A DNA stretch of 64,000 nucleotides from Marinomonas rhizomae (GTDB lineage: Bacteria > Pseudomonadota > Gammaproteobacteria > Pseudomonadales > Marinomonadaceae), in contig NZ_CP073343.1 of NCBI RefSeq assembly GCF_024397855.1, positions 2,914,001 through 2,978,000 of the forward strand, in the 5' to 3' direction. This document shows positions 28,267 to 38,290 of this stretch, one piece after another. The position numbers were made by a program, and so were the translations under genes. Each line of letters starts with the position of its first letter. Positions within the stretch are counted from its first letter, which is position 1. The notes under the pieces are model-generated. The model had not been told where the DNA came from. It saw nothing but the letters and a program-made list of their open reading frames with translations, and searched no databases.

Positions 28267-28489
28267 TATTCTCTCGCTCTAAGTCCATCGGCAATATTTT
28301 GCTCATGATATCAAACGCCATGACACAAAATAGCATGTTTGTAAGGGGTTTTGCTCGCTTACATCGTAAGCAATTTATTGCCGACAGTGAAACGTCAACC
28401 ATAAGCAATAAATAGCGCATATGTGTATATTAAAACAAAGGAAATACTAAGGATAAAATAAAACACCTATAAATCAATAAGATATATAT

Positions 28490-28506
28490 TTGGCATGATA
28501 ATCGCT
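28490..28506 (+). promoter_or_regulatory. Sigma-54 (-24/-12) promoter candidate
   Basis: TTGGCATGATAATCGCT has GG and GC separated by exactly 10 bp and matches YTGGCACGNNNNTTGCW at nearly all conserved positions. It lies about 40 bp before the TAXI-protein start, in a 280-bp gene-free region where an enhancer-binding activator could sit. Confidence 0.7.
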
Positions 28507-28546
28507 ATAGAGTATGTCAACACCCCATCAATAGGAGAAAAATAAT

Positions 28547-29575
28547 ATGAAATTGGGCTTTGTTACTAAAACGATTCTTACCAGCGCAACAGCGGCTGCT
28601 ATTGCGTTATCTGCATCTGGTGTATCCGCTGCAGACAACCGCAACTATATCTTAGCGACAGCATCGACAGGGGGAACTTATTACCCAGTGGGTGTCGCTA
28701 TCGCCACCTTAAGTAAAGTAAAACTAGAGCCTAAATTTGGCTTATCAGTTTCTGCCATTAGTTCAGCAGGTTCCGGCGAGAACATCAAACTTCTACGTGA
28801 AAACCAAGCACAATTTGCCATCTTACAAGGTCTTTATGGTGCTTGGGCTTGGGACGGTGAAGGCCCATTTGAAAGCTCAGGCAAACAGACTGAATTACGT
28901 TCAGTTTCCATGCTTTGGCAAAACGTAGAGCATTTTGTGCTAAAAACTGACCTAACCAAAACCGGCACTATGTCAGATTTAAAAGCTCTTGAAGGAACCA
29001 ATAATAAGTTTTCCATTGGTACTAAAAATTCTGGAACGGAAGGCTCTGGTCGTCAGCAGCTTAAAGGTCTGAATATTGACCCAGATAAGTTCGCTCTTGC
29101 TTACATGGGCTACGGTGCAAGTGCTGATGCAATGCAAAACGGTAATATCGATGGCATGAACACACCTGCAGGTGTTCCAGTCAGTGCTGTAACGAGACTG
29201 TATGCCTCCATGGGCGACAAGGTCAAAGTATTAGATTTCACGGACGAGCAAATCAAAGAAGCAAACGGTAACTACGAATTGTGGACTCGCTATGTCATTC
29301 CGGCCAATACCTACCCAGGTCAAACGAAAGACATCAATACGGTTGCTCAACCAAATTTCTTGGCAACTCGCGCCGACTTATCAGATGACGATGTCTACGA
29401 ACTCACCAAGTCACTTTATGAGAACTTAGGGTATTTAAGCGCTATTCATAAAGCGACATCCGTTATGTCAATTGAGAAAGCCATCGCTGGCCTTCCAGTG
29501 CCATTGCATCCTGGTGCGGCTCGTTATTATCGTGAACGCGGTATTAACATCCCAGCTCGTCTAATCACTCAATAA
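28547..29575 (+). CDS. TAXI-family TRAP transporter solute-binding protein
   Basis: Periplasmic binding subunit (342 aa) with a signal peptide of about 28 residues (cleavage near SAA/DN). The TAXI signature ATASTGGTYYPVGVAIA is at the start of the mature chain, followed by SSAGSGENIKLL. Paired with a fused TRAP permease 96 bp downstream. TAXI proteins take up glutamate, 2-oxoglutarate or similar acids where known; the ligand here is not known. AGGAGA lies before the ATG, and a sigma-54 promoter candidate lies upstream. Confidence 0.93.
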   Translation: MKLGFVTKTILTSATAAAIALSASGVSAADNRNYILATASTGGTYYPVGVAIATLSKVKLEPKFGLSVSAISSAGSGENIKLLRENQAQFAILQGLYGAWAWDGEGPFESSGKQTELRSVSMLWQNVEHFVLKTDLTKTGTMSDLKALEGTNNKFSIGTKNSGTEGSGRQQLKGLNIDPDKFALAYMGYGASADAMQNGNIDGMNTPAGVPVSAVTRLYASMGDKVKVLDFTDEQIKEANGNYELWTRYVIPANTYPGQTKDINTVAQPNFLATRADLSDDDVYELTKSLYENLGYLSAIHKATSVMSIEKAIAGLPVPLHPGAARYYRERGINIPARLITQ

Positions 29576-29595
29576 CAAGGTTCCATCTCGTTCTA

Positions 29596-29617
29596 GCGCC
29601 GTACCTAAGTACGGCGC
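29596..29617 (+). terminator. Stem-loop between TAXI protein and permease genes
   Basis: A perfect 9-bp stem (GCGCCGTAC / GTACGGCGC) with loop CTAA is followed by GCTTTTT. It is likely a partial terminator or 3'-end stabiliser that raises binding-protein over permease levels. Confidence 0.75.
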
Positions 29618-29671
29618 GCTTTTTACCTCTTTGCACGACCCGCTTTTTGCACACACAAAGGTAGCCTGTCT

Positions 29672-31795
29672 ATGACTGCTTCATCGCAACCAACAGAACC
29701 TCAAGACGTCAATCTTGAAGATTTCGAAACCAAACACCGCTCTGGCCCTTGGCTAAACCGTTTTGTATTCACACTGTCAGTTTTCTTAGCTGTTGCCCAT
29801 ATTTACATCAACACCATCGCCACGCTGCCAGAACTCTGGGTCTCTGCTTTTCATTTTGCAGGCTTCGGTACCCTATGTGCCTTACTGATTCCAGCGCACC
29901 CTAAATGGCAAGACAGCAAGGTAGCCCTATTTTTTGATGGCGCTATTGTGCTCGCGCTCATAGGAATGGTGCTTTACATTGTATTTTTTGAAGACGCCCT
30001 TTACGCCCGAGGCGTCACCTTCAATACCTCAGATTGGATTGTCTCAAGTGTCGCGGTTTTACTGTCCCTCGAACTTATTCGTCGCACCAGCGGCTGGTTT
30101 ATCCCTTTTTTGATCATCGTCGCACTAACTTATGTGGTGCTATGGGGAAGTTGGCTGGGAGGAATGTTTAACTTTCCTGGACTCAGTTTAGAAACCTTGT
30201 TGTATCGTAGCTTTTTTAGCACCGACGGTATGTTCGGTTCCATCTCCCGTATTTCATGGAGCTTTGTCTTCATGTTCATTTTATTTGGTGCATTTCTAGT
30301 CAAGTCCGGTGCGGGCGACTTTATCATTGACCTATCTCGATCTCTTGCTAGCAAAATGATCGGTGGCCCTGGTTTTGTCGCGGTACTAGGCTCTGGTTTG
30401 ATGGGCTCTGTTTCTGGCTCATCGGTGGCGAATACGGTATCCACTGGTGTCATCACTATTCCATTGATGCGCAGAGCTGGCTTTCCAGCACGATTTGCCG
30501 CAGGTGTAGAAGCCGCCGCGTCTACCGGTGGGCAATTGATGCCACCAGTAATGGGTGCTGGGGCGTTCATTATGGCTTCTTATACGCAAGTGTCGTACGT
30601 CACTATTATCAGTGTTGCCGCGATTCCAGCGCTATTGTATTTCCTTTCTGTTGGATTCTTCGTGCGTGTCGAAGCAAAACGAAGCAAAGTCATCGCCACA
30701 GAAAGCGATGATGCCGTCAAAATTTCACAAGTACTTAAAGATGGCTGGCATCATATTGTGCCACTTGGCGTTTTAGTTACCTTGTTAGTACAGGGTTTTA
30801 CACCGACCTACGCCGCTGGCATCAGTATTTTGGCCGTTATTGCCGCCTCTTTCCTGTCTAGTAAGCATAGAATGGGGCCTGCTGCCGTGATCGATGCCAT
30901 GGCTCAAGGCGCGAAAAACATGTCTACTACCGCCGTTCTACTGGTTGGTATCGGCTTGGTAGTTAACGTAATTAGTACCACAGGCGTTGGGAATACTTTC
31001 TCTTTATTAATTACCAATTGGGCTGGTGGCAGCCTGTTCTTCACCATTATTTTAGTCGCCATCGCGTCTTTGATTTTGGGTATGGGCTTACCTGTAACCG
31101 CGTCTTACATTGTATTAGGGACATTATCTGCACCAGCCCTATTTAACCTTATCGCTGAAAGCCAACTATTAGACATGATGTCTGCTGGCAATTTACCTGA
31201 AGCCGCCAGCGCTGTCTTCATGCTGGTTGACCCTTCCGCTATTGCAGCATTAGCGCAAGGCATGCCAATGGAGCAAGCTCAAGCTCTATTAGCGCAAGTT
31301 CCTAACGACTTCAAAAGCATGTTAATGGATCAAGCATTGGGGGCTCAAAGTGTGGCGATGATTCTCGTCACAGCCCACATGATTATCTTTTGGCTTTCCC
31401 AAGACAGTAACGTCACGCCTCCGGTTTGCTTAACCGCGTTCGCAGCTGCTGCCATAGCCAAAACGCCGCCAATGCGAACAGGTCTAACGGCGTGGAAACT
31501 GGCTAAAGGCCTTTATATTGTTCCTCTGTTAATGGCTTATACGCCATTAATTGGCGGTGATACAGAAACACTTCTGCGATTGACTGTCTTTGCTATATTT
31601 GGCATGTACGCTCTCGTTGGGGCAATGGAAGGTTACCTAGAAGATAAACTATCGATCTTTGCTCGAGTGATTGCCTTAGTTGCTTCTGTAATGATGCTGT
31701 GGCCACATCTAGCGCTTTGGATTAATTGTCTTGGCTTAGCCATTTTTTTGGTGCTTTTCGTGATCGGTAACAAATCGTACAAGAAAAACATGTAA
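29672..31795 (+). CDS. TRAP transporter permease, fused 4TM/12TM type
   Basis: A 707-aa inner-membrane protein fusing the small DctQ-like and large DctM-like subunits, as usual in TAXI systems. About 16-18 hydrophobic segments are visible. Conserved DctM-like parts include FAAGVEAAASTGGQLMPPVMG and LGMGLPVTASYIV. A short hydrophilic N terminus precedes the first helix. It ends at a bidirectional terminator shared with the M23 peptidase gene. Confidence 0.94.
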   Translation: MTASSQPTEPQDVNLEDFETKHRSGPWLNRFVFTLSVFLAVAHIYINTIATLPELWVSAFHFAGFGTLCALLIPAHPKWQDSKVALFFDGAIVLALIGMVLYIVFFEDALYARGVTFNTSDWIVSSVAVLLSLELIRRTSGWFIPFLIIVALTYVVLWGSWLGGMFNFPGLSLETLLYRSFFSTDGMFGSISRISWSFVFMFILFGAFLVKSGAGDFIIDLSRSLASKMIGGPGFVAVLGSGLMGSVSGSSVANTVSTGVITIPLMRRAGFPARFAAGVEAAASTGGQLMPPVMGAGAFIMASYTQVSYVTIISVAAIPALLYFLSVGFFVRVEAKRSKVIATESDDAVKISQVLKDGWHHIVPLGVLVTLLVQGFTPTYAAGISILAVIAASFLSSKHRMGPAAVIDAMAQGAKNMSTTAVLLVGIGLVVNVISTTGVGNTFSLLITNWAGGSLFFTIILVAIASLILGMGLPVTASYIVLGTLSAPALFNLIAESQLLDMMSAGNLPEAASAVFMLVDPSAIAALAQGMPMEQAQALLAQVPNDFKSMLMDQALGAQSVAMILVTAHMIIFWLSQDSNVTPPVCLTAFAAAAIAKTPPMRTGLTAWKLAKGLYIVPLLMAYTPLIGGDTETLLRLTVFAIFGMYALVGAMEGYLEDKLSIFARVIALVASVMMLWPHLALWINCLGLAIFLVLFVIGNKSYKKNM

Positions 31796-31845
31796 GCACT
31801 GTATTCACACAACATTAAAGTATCTAAAGATAAAAAATAGCCAAC

Positions 31846-31882
31846 AAAAAAGGCGTCTCTTCTTCAGAAAAGACGCCTTTTT
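31846..31882 (+). terminator. Bidirectional terminator between TRAP permease and M23 peptidase genes
   Basis: A 13-bp stem (AAAAAAGGCGTCT / AGACGCCTTTTT) has T/A runs on both sides and lies between two converging genes. Confidence 0.93.
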
Positions 31883-31912
31883 CTATTGCGTTATGCAGCT
31901 TAAAATCAAAGT

Positions 31913-33379
31913 TTAATTTGCAACAGCATCTAATGTAGACTGCGAATCGACCATAGAATCAGGCTGTGCATCCGTGACATCTGGGTCTCCTGCCTGATTG
32001 CCCATCATCATATTTAACAAACGCTCAACATTGTTAGAGTATTCTTTTTTATCACTCTTGGGGATGGACTGAGTCGTCGGAATTTCTGCGGTCATTGGAT
32101 TCACGGGACGACCTCTTATATGTAGCTCATAGTGCAAATGAGCACCCGTTGTACGTCCAGTATTACCAGACAACGCAATAACTTGACCACGCTTAACCTT
32201 CTGGCCTTTTTTCACCAATATCTTACTTAAATGTAAAAAGCGTGAACCATATGGGCCAGTGTAATCAATTACAACATACTTGCCTGCATATTTATGCGAA
32301 GCAACACGAGTCACCACACCATCACCGGTTGCCAGCACTTCCGTTCCCGAAGGCGTCGCCAAATCAACACCATTATGTGGCGCCGGGTGACCTGTAATAG
32401 GATGTAGACGATTCGCATTAAAGGGTGAGCTAATTCTATATTTCTTATGTGTTGGCCAGCGCAATAAAGCTGGCGTTAAACTATTTCCATCTTGGTCATA
32501 AAAACGACCATCTGAATGTAGAAATGCACGATAGGTTTCACCTTTTACTGTGATTTCTAAGGCTTCTAACTGGCTGTCGCCTACTTTTACACCATCAATG
32601 CTGCCACTCTTAATGACGAAGTCAAACGCATCATTGGCACGCAGGTCTTTACGAAAATTCACCCGACCTTTCAGCAAATCATTAATAATTAAAATTTGCG
32701 TATCAGATAAGCCAGCTTTTTTTGCTGAAAGATAAAAGTTTCCAACGATTTTACTGTGTACTGCTTTCTGCGTGTAAGTAATGGGTTTGATGCTCTCTTT
32801 GTAGCTAAAACCACCGCCATCATGCTGAACATAAGACACACTTTTACTGATATCTATGCGTCGGGTAATTTCGAGTAAGTCACCGTCTTCATCCAATTTA
32901 AAGGTGAACTTATCATCTGGCAGCAATGGCTCAAGTACCAAGTATTCCTGATCGGCTTCCAATACTGAGTATAAGGCCTCTCTGGATAATCCTAAACGAG
33001 CAAAAATACGTGCCAGTGTATCGCCGGGTTTAATAACATATTCTATCGAGGGGATAACAGGCGGTACTTTCTCCACATTTTGCAGAGCGTCCATCGTAAC
33101 CAGAGAATCATAATTATTGTCTTCATCTGTGTTCGAACTGATTTGGGGGAAAATGACATTGTCATTATTGCTGATCTTAGGCGTGTATCCCTTACCCGTT
33201 ATGACATCGGTAACACTTGGAAGTGTATATTCATTAAGGTCATTAGCTGGAGACACAAGAGACTTATAAACGAAAGAAAGTACAATAAATACTATAAAAA
33301 TAATGGATAACCAAGCTCGCGGGCCAGAAAGAGCCCAACGCGAGAGGTGTTTGATAAACTGCATAAATAAAAAACTCAT
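31913..33379 (-). CDS. M23 family murein endopeptidase (MepM-like)
   Basis: An envelope D,D-endopeptidase of about 488 aa. It has an N-terminal membrane anchor (RAWLSIIFIVFIVLSFVY), an OapA/LysM-like domain (YVIKPGDTLARIFARLGLS), a linker domain and a C-terminal LytM domain with zinc ligands in HNGVDLA and HLHYELH. It probably cleaves peptidoglycan crosslinks during growth. Start unclear: ATGs at 33379 or 33364 are both possible without a good ribosome site, and a GTG lies at 33397. An Asp/Ser/Gln-rich tail follows the catalytic domain. Confidence 0.9.
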   Translation of the reverse strand: MSFLFMQFIKHLSRWALSGPRAWLSIIFIVFIVLSFVYKSLVSPANDLNEYTLPSVTDVITGKGYTPKISNNDNVIFPQISSNTDEDNNYDSLVTMDALQNVEKVPPVIPSIEYVIKPGDTLARIFARLGLSREALYSVLEADQEYLVLEPLLPDDKFTFKLDEDGDLLEITRRIDISKSVSYVQHDGGGFSYKESIKPITYTQKAVHSKIVGNFYLSAKKAGLSDTQILIINDLLKGRVNFRKDLRANDAFDFVIKSGSIDGVKVGDSQLEALEITVKGETYRAFLHSDGRFYDQDGNSLTPALLRWPTHKKYRISSPFNANRLHPITGHPAPHNGVDLATPSGTEVLATGDGVVTRVASHKYAGKYVVIDYTGPYGSRFLHLSKILVKKGQKVKRGQVIALSGNTGRTTGAHLHYELHIRGRPVNPMTAEIPTTQSIPKSDKKEYSNNVERLLNMMMGNQAGDPDVTDAQPDSMVDSQSTLDAVAN

Positions 33380-33788
33380 TAAACAAAAGTGGCTCACGGA
33401 GAACCTGACTATGTACTGATCTTTTGACCGTACACGTTCTCAATATATGACAAAAACAGAACCACACTTTGTAGCATGCACTTTTTCCTTGCCACTGTTG
33501 GAGTGCAAATAATCACAGTCCATACCCTTTTACCCCATAGTTTTACAAAACCCAGACGGATAAAAGTATTCGAAGCTTAAATTTTCGGGGTAGGATACGG
33601 TATTTTAACGGCTAAAGAAATACTTCCCGCCTTTGAAAACCTGCCGTATATTGCTGCTTTATTAAACAAACAATATTTATTCAATATTCATGTCGTTTTC
33701 ATCCTCTTTCTTAGCGCAAAAGCATTGGACGCTCTTGGCCACTGTCCGTACTATGAGTACATCTTTTTAATTAACCGATCTCAACATC
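33380..33788. other. Gene-free interval between the M23 peptidase and fdhD
   Basis: About 410 bp holding the divergent promoters. I see no supported gene. One plus-strand frame stays open for about 73 codons up to the start of fdhD but has no normal start codon near its beginning. Confidence 0.5.
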
Positions 33789-34631
33789 ATGCAGCATTCG
33801 CCGATTTCTTTTACTAGCCACAGGCGCCAAAAATTTGGCCGTTGCGATACGTTACAGATAGACTCGACGCAACAACAGGCATCATTCGAATCAGCAGAAC
33901 TTGTTGAAGAAGTTCCGTTAGCACTTAGTATCAACGACATTTCTTATGCCGTCATGATGGTAACACCTGTCAATTTAGAGGCCTTTGTCGTCGGCTTTGC
34001 TCGCAGTGAGGGGATTATTGAACATATTAATGATATCCGAGACATTGATGTCCAGCTTTCTCAAACGCACCCAGACATCGAAAGTGTTGCAATCAATTTA
34101 GAGCTAAGCCCACGTCGATTTTCACAATTCAAACAAAGAAGACAAACACATCTTGGCGCAACAGGGTGTGGTTTGTGTGGTATAGAATCATTAACCCAAG
34201 CCATTCCAGTACTACCAAGGCTTCAAGCAAGCCAAGCGATAAAAGAAACAGACTTGCTGACATTAAGAAGCCGTTTATCTGAATTCCAAGCATTGGGCAA
34301 TAAAACAGGGGCGGTTCATGCCGCTTTATTGATTTCACCGCAAGGCGAACCCATTGTTTGCATGGAAGACATAGGTCGGCATAATGCCCTAGATAAAATA
34401 ATCGGCTATGCACTACAGCAAGATATAAACTTACATAACTACAGTGTTTTGATGTCAAGCCGATGCAGTACGGAACTGGTCCAGAAAGCGGTGCGGGTTG
34501 GGCTGTCTAGATTAATTCATTTGGCATCACCAAGTACTCTAGCCGTCAAGCTCGCTCAGCATTATGGGCTTACATTAATTCATTTACCCAAGCACGATAC
34601 ACCGCGAGTGTTCGCCTTTTCGAGCAAATAA
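33789..34631 (+). CDS. fdhD: Formate dehydrogenase accessory sulfurtransferase FdhD
   Basis: Moves sulfur from IscS to the molybdenum cofactor of formate dehydrogenase. The CxxC motif is GCGLCGIE (about residues 126-133), and GAVHAALL, MEDIGRHNALDK and SSRCSTELVQK are family blocks. At 280 aa it is of normal length. No formate dehydrogenase or Moco genes are in the window, so its client lies elsewhere. It converges on trkH with a 19-bp gap and no terminator between. Confidence 0.95.
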   Translation: MQHSPISFTSHRRQKFGRCDTLQIDSTQQQASFESAELVEEVPLALSINDISYAVMMVTPVNLEAFVVGFARSEGIIEHINDIRDIDVQLSQTHPDIESVAINLELSPRRFSQFKQRRQTHLGATGCGLCGIESLTQAIPVLPRLQASQAIKETDLLTLRSRLSEFQALGNKTGAVHAALLISPQGEPIVCMEDIGRHNALDKIIGYALQQDINLHNYSVLMSSRCSTELVQKAVRVGLSRLIHLASPSTLAVKLAQHYGLTLIHLPKHDTPRVFAFSSK

Positions 34632-34650
34632 TGGCATAAGAGCAATATGT

Positions 34651-36105
34651 TTAATGACGCCACATCACGGGTAAGAAAAGCACTAGCACAGTAAAGTACT
34701 CCAATCGCCCCAAGATCATCGCAAAGCTCATCAGCCAAGTCCCTGTATCACTTAGCGGGGAAAAGTTATTCCCAAGTTCCGCAAAGCCTGGTCCAAGCAC
34801 ATTCAAGCAAGCTGCGGTGGCACTCAGAGAAGCCATAAAACTCATCCCCGTCATCATCAATAAGGCAGTAAATAAAACCGTAACCATAGCGGCAAGACAC
34901 ATAAAACCCATCACAGAATGGCGGACATCGGCACTGATAGTTCGTCCCTGAAACTTCATCGCAAAAACACCATTTGGGTGTACTAAACGTTTCAATTCCA
35001 ACGAAATAGATTTTAAAGAAATAACATTCCGAATGACTTTATTACCACCCGCTGTCGACCCTGCGCAACCGCCAATATAACCAACAAAAATCAATACAAT
35101 TGATGTTACTGCAGGCCAAGCACCAAAGTCTGTTGCTGCGAATCCCGTACTGGTAATAAAAGAAATAACATGGAAAAAAGACTGTGTGATAGAAACCCAA
35201 AGTCCATCTTCTGAACCCGTTTGGAAAAGAAACAAAGCCAATAATAAAGCCACAAAAGCAATGATTTTCAAAAAACCTCGTGTCTCTTCATCTTGCCAAT
35301 ACAACTTAATACTACGGGCAATATAAATACGGTAATGCAACGCGAAATTCACCGCCCCCAATACCATAAAAAGATTACAAATCCACAAAATCAACGGGCT
35401 GTTAAAGTACCCCATACTGGCATCATGGGTTGAAAACCCACCAGTCGATACCGTGGTAAAACTGTGACCTATGGCATCAAACGCTGACATACCTGCAAGG
35501 TAATAACTCAGCGCACACAAACCGGTAATAGCCAAATACACCATCCATAGATAATGAGTTGTACTGGATACTCGTGGAGAAAGTTTATCGTCTTTAATCG
35601 GTCCTGGTGTTTCTGCTTTTAATAAGCGCATGCCACCAATGTTCAACATTGGAAGAATGGCTACCACAAAGATCACAACACCAAGCCCCCCCATCCATTG
35701 CAAAAACTGACGGTACATCAAAAAAGTAGGTGGCATGTCATCTAGGCCTGATAACACAGTTGCACCTGTGGTAGTCAACGCACTAATGGATTCGAACACC
35801 CCATCAGTGAAAGAAATATGCGTTATCGAAATAATAGGAATCGCACCAAGCACACCAACAGCCAACCACGTTAAAGTAGCAAACAACATGGCTTCACGAG
35901 AATTCACTGAAGGTAAAGGGTACTTTTTAAAACCCAGTAAAATAACTAAGGCGATGCTAAACGTAATCAAGGCAGGCAGTGCAAAAGCACGCCCAACATC
36001 ATCCTTAAAAAACATAAAGGACAATTCACCAAACACAAACTGCACGACGCTCATCCATAAACACGGCATAGTCAGCAATCGCATAATCAACAATGGGCGA
36101 ATCAT
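34651..36105 (-). CDS. trkH: Trk potassium uptake protein TrkH
   Basis: Inner-membrane K+ translocating subunit (484 aa, about ten hydrophobic segments). Four selectivity-filter loops can be seen, each with the key glycine: TTTGATVLSG, VSTGGFSTHD, TSTGFAATDF and LGPGFAELGN. It needs TrkA for gating; trkA is not in the window. A TrkG paralogue cannot be excluded. GACTCCT upstream of the ATG leaves the ribosome site weak. Confidence 0.95.
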   Translation of the reverse strand: MIRPLLIMRLLTMPCLWMSVVQFVFGELSFMFFKDDVGRAFALPALITFSIALVILLGFKKYPLPSVNSREAMLFATLTWLAVGVLGAIPIISITHISFTDGVFESISALTTTGATVLSGLDDMPPTFLMYRQFLQWMGGLGVVIFVVAILPMLNIGGMRLLKAETPGPIKDDKLSPRVSSTTHYLWMVYLAITGLCALSYYLAGMSAFDAIGHSFTTVSTGGFSTHDASMGYFNSPLILWICNLFMVLGAVNFALHYRIYIARSIKLYWQDEETRGFLKIIAFVALLLALFLFQTGSEDGLWVSITQSFFHVISFITSTGFAATDFGAWPAVTSIVLIFVGYIGGCAGSTAGGNKVIRNVISLKSISLELKRLVHPNGVFAMKFQGRTISADVRHSVMGFMCLAAMVTVLFTALLMMTGMSFMASLSATAACLNVLGPGFAELGNNFSPLSDTGTWLMSFAMILGRLEYFTVLVLFLPVMWRH

Positions 36106-36369
36106 GAGTCTTCACGACTCCTATAAACAATCTGCACAGTATAAAGCATCTTTAATATAGAGGGAGTATTTCAAAAGAACCATAGGATCGAGGTATACAG
36201 TAAATCCCGACGCACACTATAAGCCAATAAGGCAAAATTCAAAACTTTTCATTGTCGCAAATAAATGCTTTTCAAACGGCCTATTTCGCAAACAGTATGG
36301 ACGAATTGTGAATCTTGTGCTTTTATTAAACAAAATAACAATGATAAAAATTCACAAAAGGAATCATCT

Positions 36370-36495
36370 ATGGAAAACATGCTACTTGTTGATTTTTTTC
36401 ACCTTACCGCTTTAGCAACGACGGTTTGCTGTTTCTTGGTTATCAGTGGAAAACGCGTTATTGAGCTTTGCTCTCAATCTAATTCAAGCAAATAA
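36370..36495 (+). CDS. 41-residue single-span membrane peptide
   Basis: A small ORF whose first ATG is preceded by AAAAGGAATCATCT. The peptide is MENMLLVDFFHLTALATTVC through a hydrophobic segment (about 5-26), then a short polar Ser/Asn tail. A strong GC hairpin follows the stop by 3 bp. A ribosome site, a plausible transmembrane helix and an immediate terminator-like hairpin together suggest a real gene. No family is recognised. It lies between trkH (divergent) and etfA (convergent). Confidence 0.5.
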   Translation: MENMLLVDFFHLTALATTVCCFLVISGKRVIELCSQSNSSK

Positions 36496-36498
36496 ATA

Positions 36499-36518
36499 AA
36501 CCGAGCCGAGGCTCGGTT
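36499..36518 (+). terminator. Hairpin after the 41-codon gene
   Basis: Inverted repeat AACCGAGCC / GGCTCGGTT with only two bases between the arms. A T-run is absent. It may end the small-gene transcript, or the etfA operon from the other side. Confidence 0.5.
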
Positions 36519-36588
36519 AACGTCATCAAATTCACAACAGGCAGTCTAACTTGATGTTAGACAGTCTATTTATTATGGAAATGTATCC

Positions 36589-37521
36589 CTATAGCTTACT
36601 TGTCATTTCTGGAAGCACAGCAAAAAGATCACCTACCAAGCCATAATCCGCCACTTGAAAGATAGGTGCGTCTTCGTCTTTGTTTACCGCCACAATCACT
36701 TTGGAGTCTTTCATACCTGCTAAATGCTGAATAGCACCAGAGATCCCAAAAGCCATGTACAAATCGGGCGCGACGATTTTACCCGTCTGGCCAACTTGTA
36801 AATCATTCGATACAAAACCCGCATCCACTGCCGCACGAGAGGCACCGACCGCTGCCCCTAGTTTGTCGGCCAACGCCTCAACCAACGCAAAATTCTCGCC
36901 ACTGCCAACTCCACGACCACCTGACACAATGCGGCTCGCACTGGAAAGATCTGGTCTTGTTGACTCAGTAATATCATCAGATTGCCAACTAGACAAAACA
37001 CTCTCAGCCACAAAATCGATCGTTTCAACAGGACACTTCTGATCATTCTGTTTAATGTTTTTATCAAAAGAAGACGCCCGTACTGTAATGACTTTTGTGG
37101 CATCCAAAGCCGTTACCGTCGCAATCGCATTACCAGCATAAATCGGGCGTTTAAATTGCTCAGCACTCAACACAGCGCAAATATCAGACACCTGCCCAAC
37201 ATCCAATAGAGCCGATACTCTAGGCATGAAGTCTTTTGACTCTGAATTGGACGGCGCAATAATGTGCGAATAGTTTGCCGCTAAATGCACGACCAAATCC
37301 CCCATTGGCTCAGCCAAGGCGTATTCATAAACATCCGCATTGGCACACAACACCTTAGCAACACCAGCAAGGCTCGCCGCCTCATCGGCAACGGACTCAA
37401 CATTTTTACCTACCACCAGCACATGGATGTCATTGCCAATGGCTTGAGCGGCCGTCAAGCCGCATAAAGTAGCAGACGAAAGCGTACTCGAATTATGTTC
37501 TGCAATTAATAAAGTCGTCAT
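36589..37521 (-). CDS. etfA: Electron transfer flavoprotein alpha subunit
   Basis: FAD-binding subunit (310 aa) that takes electrons from acyl-CoA dehydrogenase to ETF:ubiquinone oxidoreductase. The C-terminal FAD motif is seen in [36 protein letters not shown] and [13 protein letters not shown]. The ATG overlaps the etfB stop by one base. Last gene of the nine-gene CoA operon. A housekeeping etfBA pair may also exist elsewhere; this copy is embedded with its likely electron donor, the acyl-CoA dehydrogenase. Confidence 0.96.
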   Translation of the reverse strand: MTTLLIAEHNSSTLSSATLCGLTAAQAIGNDIHVLVVGKNVESVADEAASLAGVAKVLCANADVYEYALAEPMGDLVVHLAANYSHIIAPSNSESKDFMPRVSALLDVGQVSDICAVLSAEQFKRPIYAGNAIATVTALDATKVITVRASSFDKNIKQNDQKCPVETIDFVAESVLSSWQSDDITESTRPDLSSASRIVSGGRGVGSGENFALVEALADKLGAAVGASRAAVDAGFVSNDLQVGQTGKIVAPDLYMAFGISGAIQHLAGMKDSKVIVAVNKDEDAPIFQVADYGLVGDLFAVLPEMTSKL

Positions 37522-38270
37522 TAGATCACCTTCGCTTCATCTTTCAATTTACTGATCAATTCATCCACCGACGCCACTTTAATGCCCGCACTACGAGTTG
37601 AAGGCGCTTCCACTTTATCTAATCGGTAATGAGCCTTTGGCGTTACGCCCAAGTCTGCCAAGGATAAGGTATCGAGTGGTTTACGTTTAGCCTTCATAAT
37701 ATCGGGTAATTTGGCATAGCGAGGTTCATTAAGACGTAGATCCGTCGTTACAATCGCAGGCAATGTCAGGACAACAGTACGTAGCCCGCCATCGATTTCA
37801 CGAGTAACAAGCGCTTTATCGCCGTCGATAACAAGCCTAGAAGCAAAGGTTCCCTGTGGACATTTAATCAAGGCAGCTAACATCTGTCCCATTTGATTGT
37901 TATCAGAATCAATCGACTGCTTGCCAAGAATCACCAATCCAGGTTGCTCTTTTTCAACGACTGCGGCAAAGGCTTTGGCGACATTTAAAGGCTCAATGTC
38001 GCTTTCAGCTTCAACCCAAATGGCACGGTCAGCGCCTAACGCCAGGGCATTACGAAGTTGCTCTTGGCTTTGCGTCGTTCCAACGCTCATAACGATCACT
38101 TCAGATGCCACGCCAGCTTCTTTCAGGCGAACCGCTTCTTCAACAGCGATTTCGCAAAATGGATTCATTGCCATTTTGACATTGGTTAAATCCACATTGC
38201 TTTGATCTGCTTTAACACGAACCTTAACGTTGTAATCAATGACGCGTTTAACACCTACTAAAATTTTCAT
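37521..38270 (-). CDS. etfB: Electron transfer flavoprotein beta subunit
   Basis: AMP-binding ETF subunit, 249 aa. Family marks include [28 protein letters not shown] and [17 protein letters not shown]. The dehydrogenase-docking recognition loop is [14 protein letters not shown], here [20 protein letters not shown]. It is coupled to etfA by a one-base overlap. It lies 20 bp after the thioesterase gene in the same operon. Confidence 0.96.
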   Translation of the reverse strand: MKILVGVKRVIDYNVKVRVKADQSNVDLTNVKMAMNPFCEIAVEEAVRLKEAGVASEVIVMSVGTTQSQEQLRNALALGADRAIWVEAESDIEPLNVAKAFAAVVEKEQPGLVILGKQSIDSDNNQMGQMLAALIKCPQGTFASRLVIDGDKALVTREIDGGLRTVVLTLPAIVTTDLRLNEPRYAKLPDIMKAKRKPLDTLSLADLGVTPKAHYRLDKVEAPSTRSAGIKVASVDELISKLKDEAKVI

Positions 38271-38290
38271 TCTTTCACTGACCTTTCTGT

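Noticed and set aside
33579..33803. Plus-strand frame open for about 73 codons just before and into fdhD
   Set aside because: There is no ATG, GTG or TTG near its start, it follows an in-frame stop and overlaps the fdhD start in another frame. Protein-like composition alone is not enough.
33789..34631. fdhD as part of a formate dehydrogenase operon
   Set aside because: Flanking genes are an M23 peptidase and trkH on the other strand; no dehydrogenase subunit is in the window.
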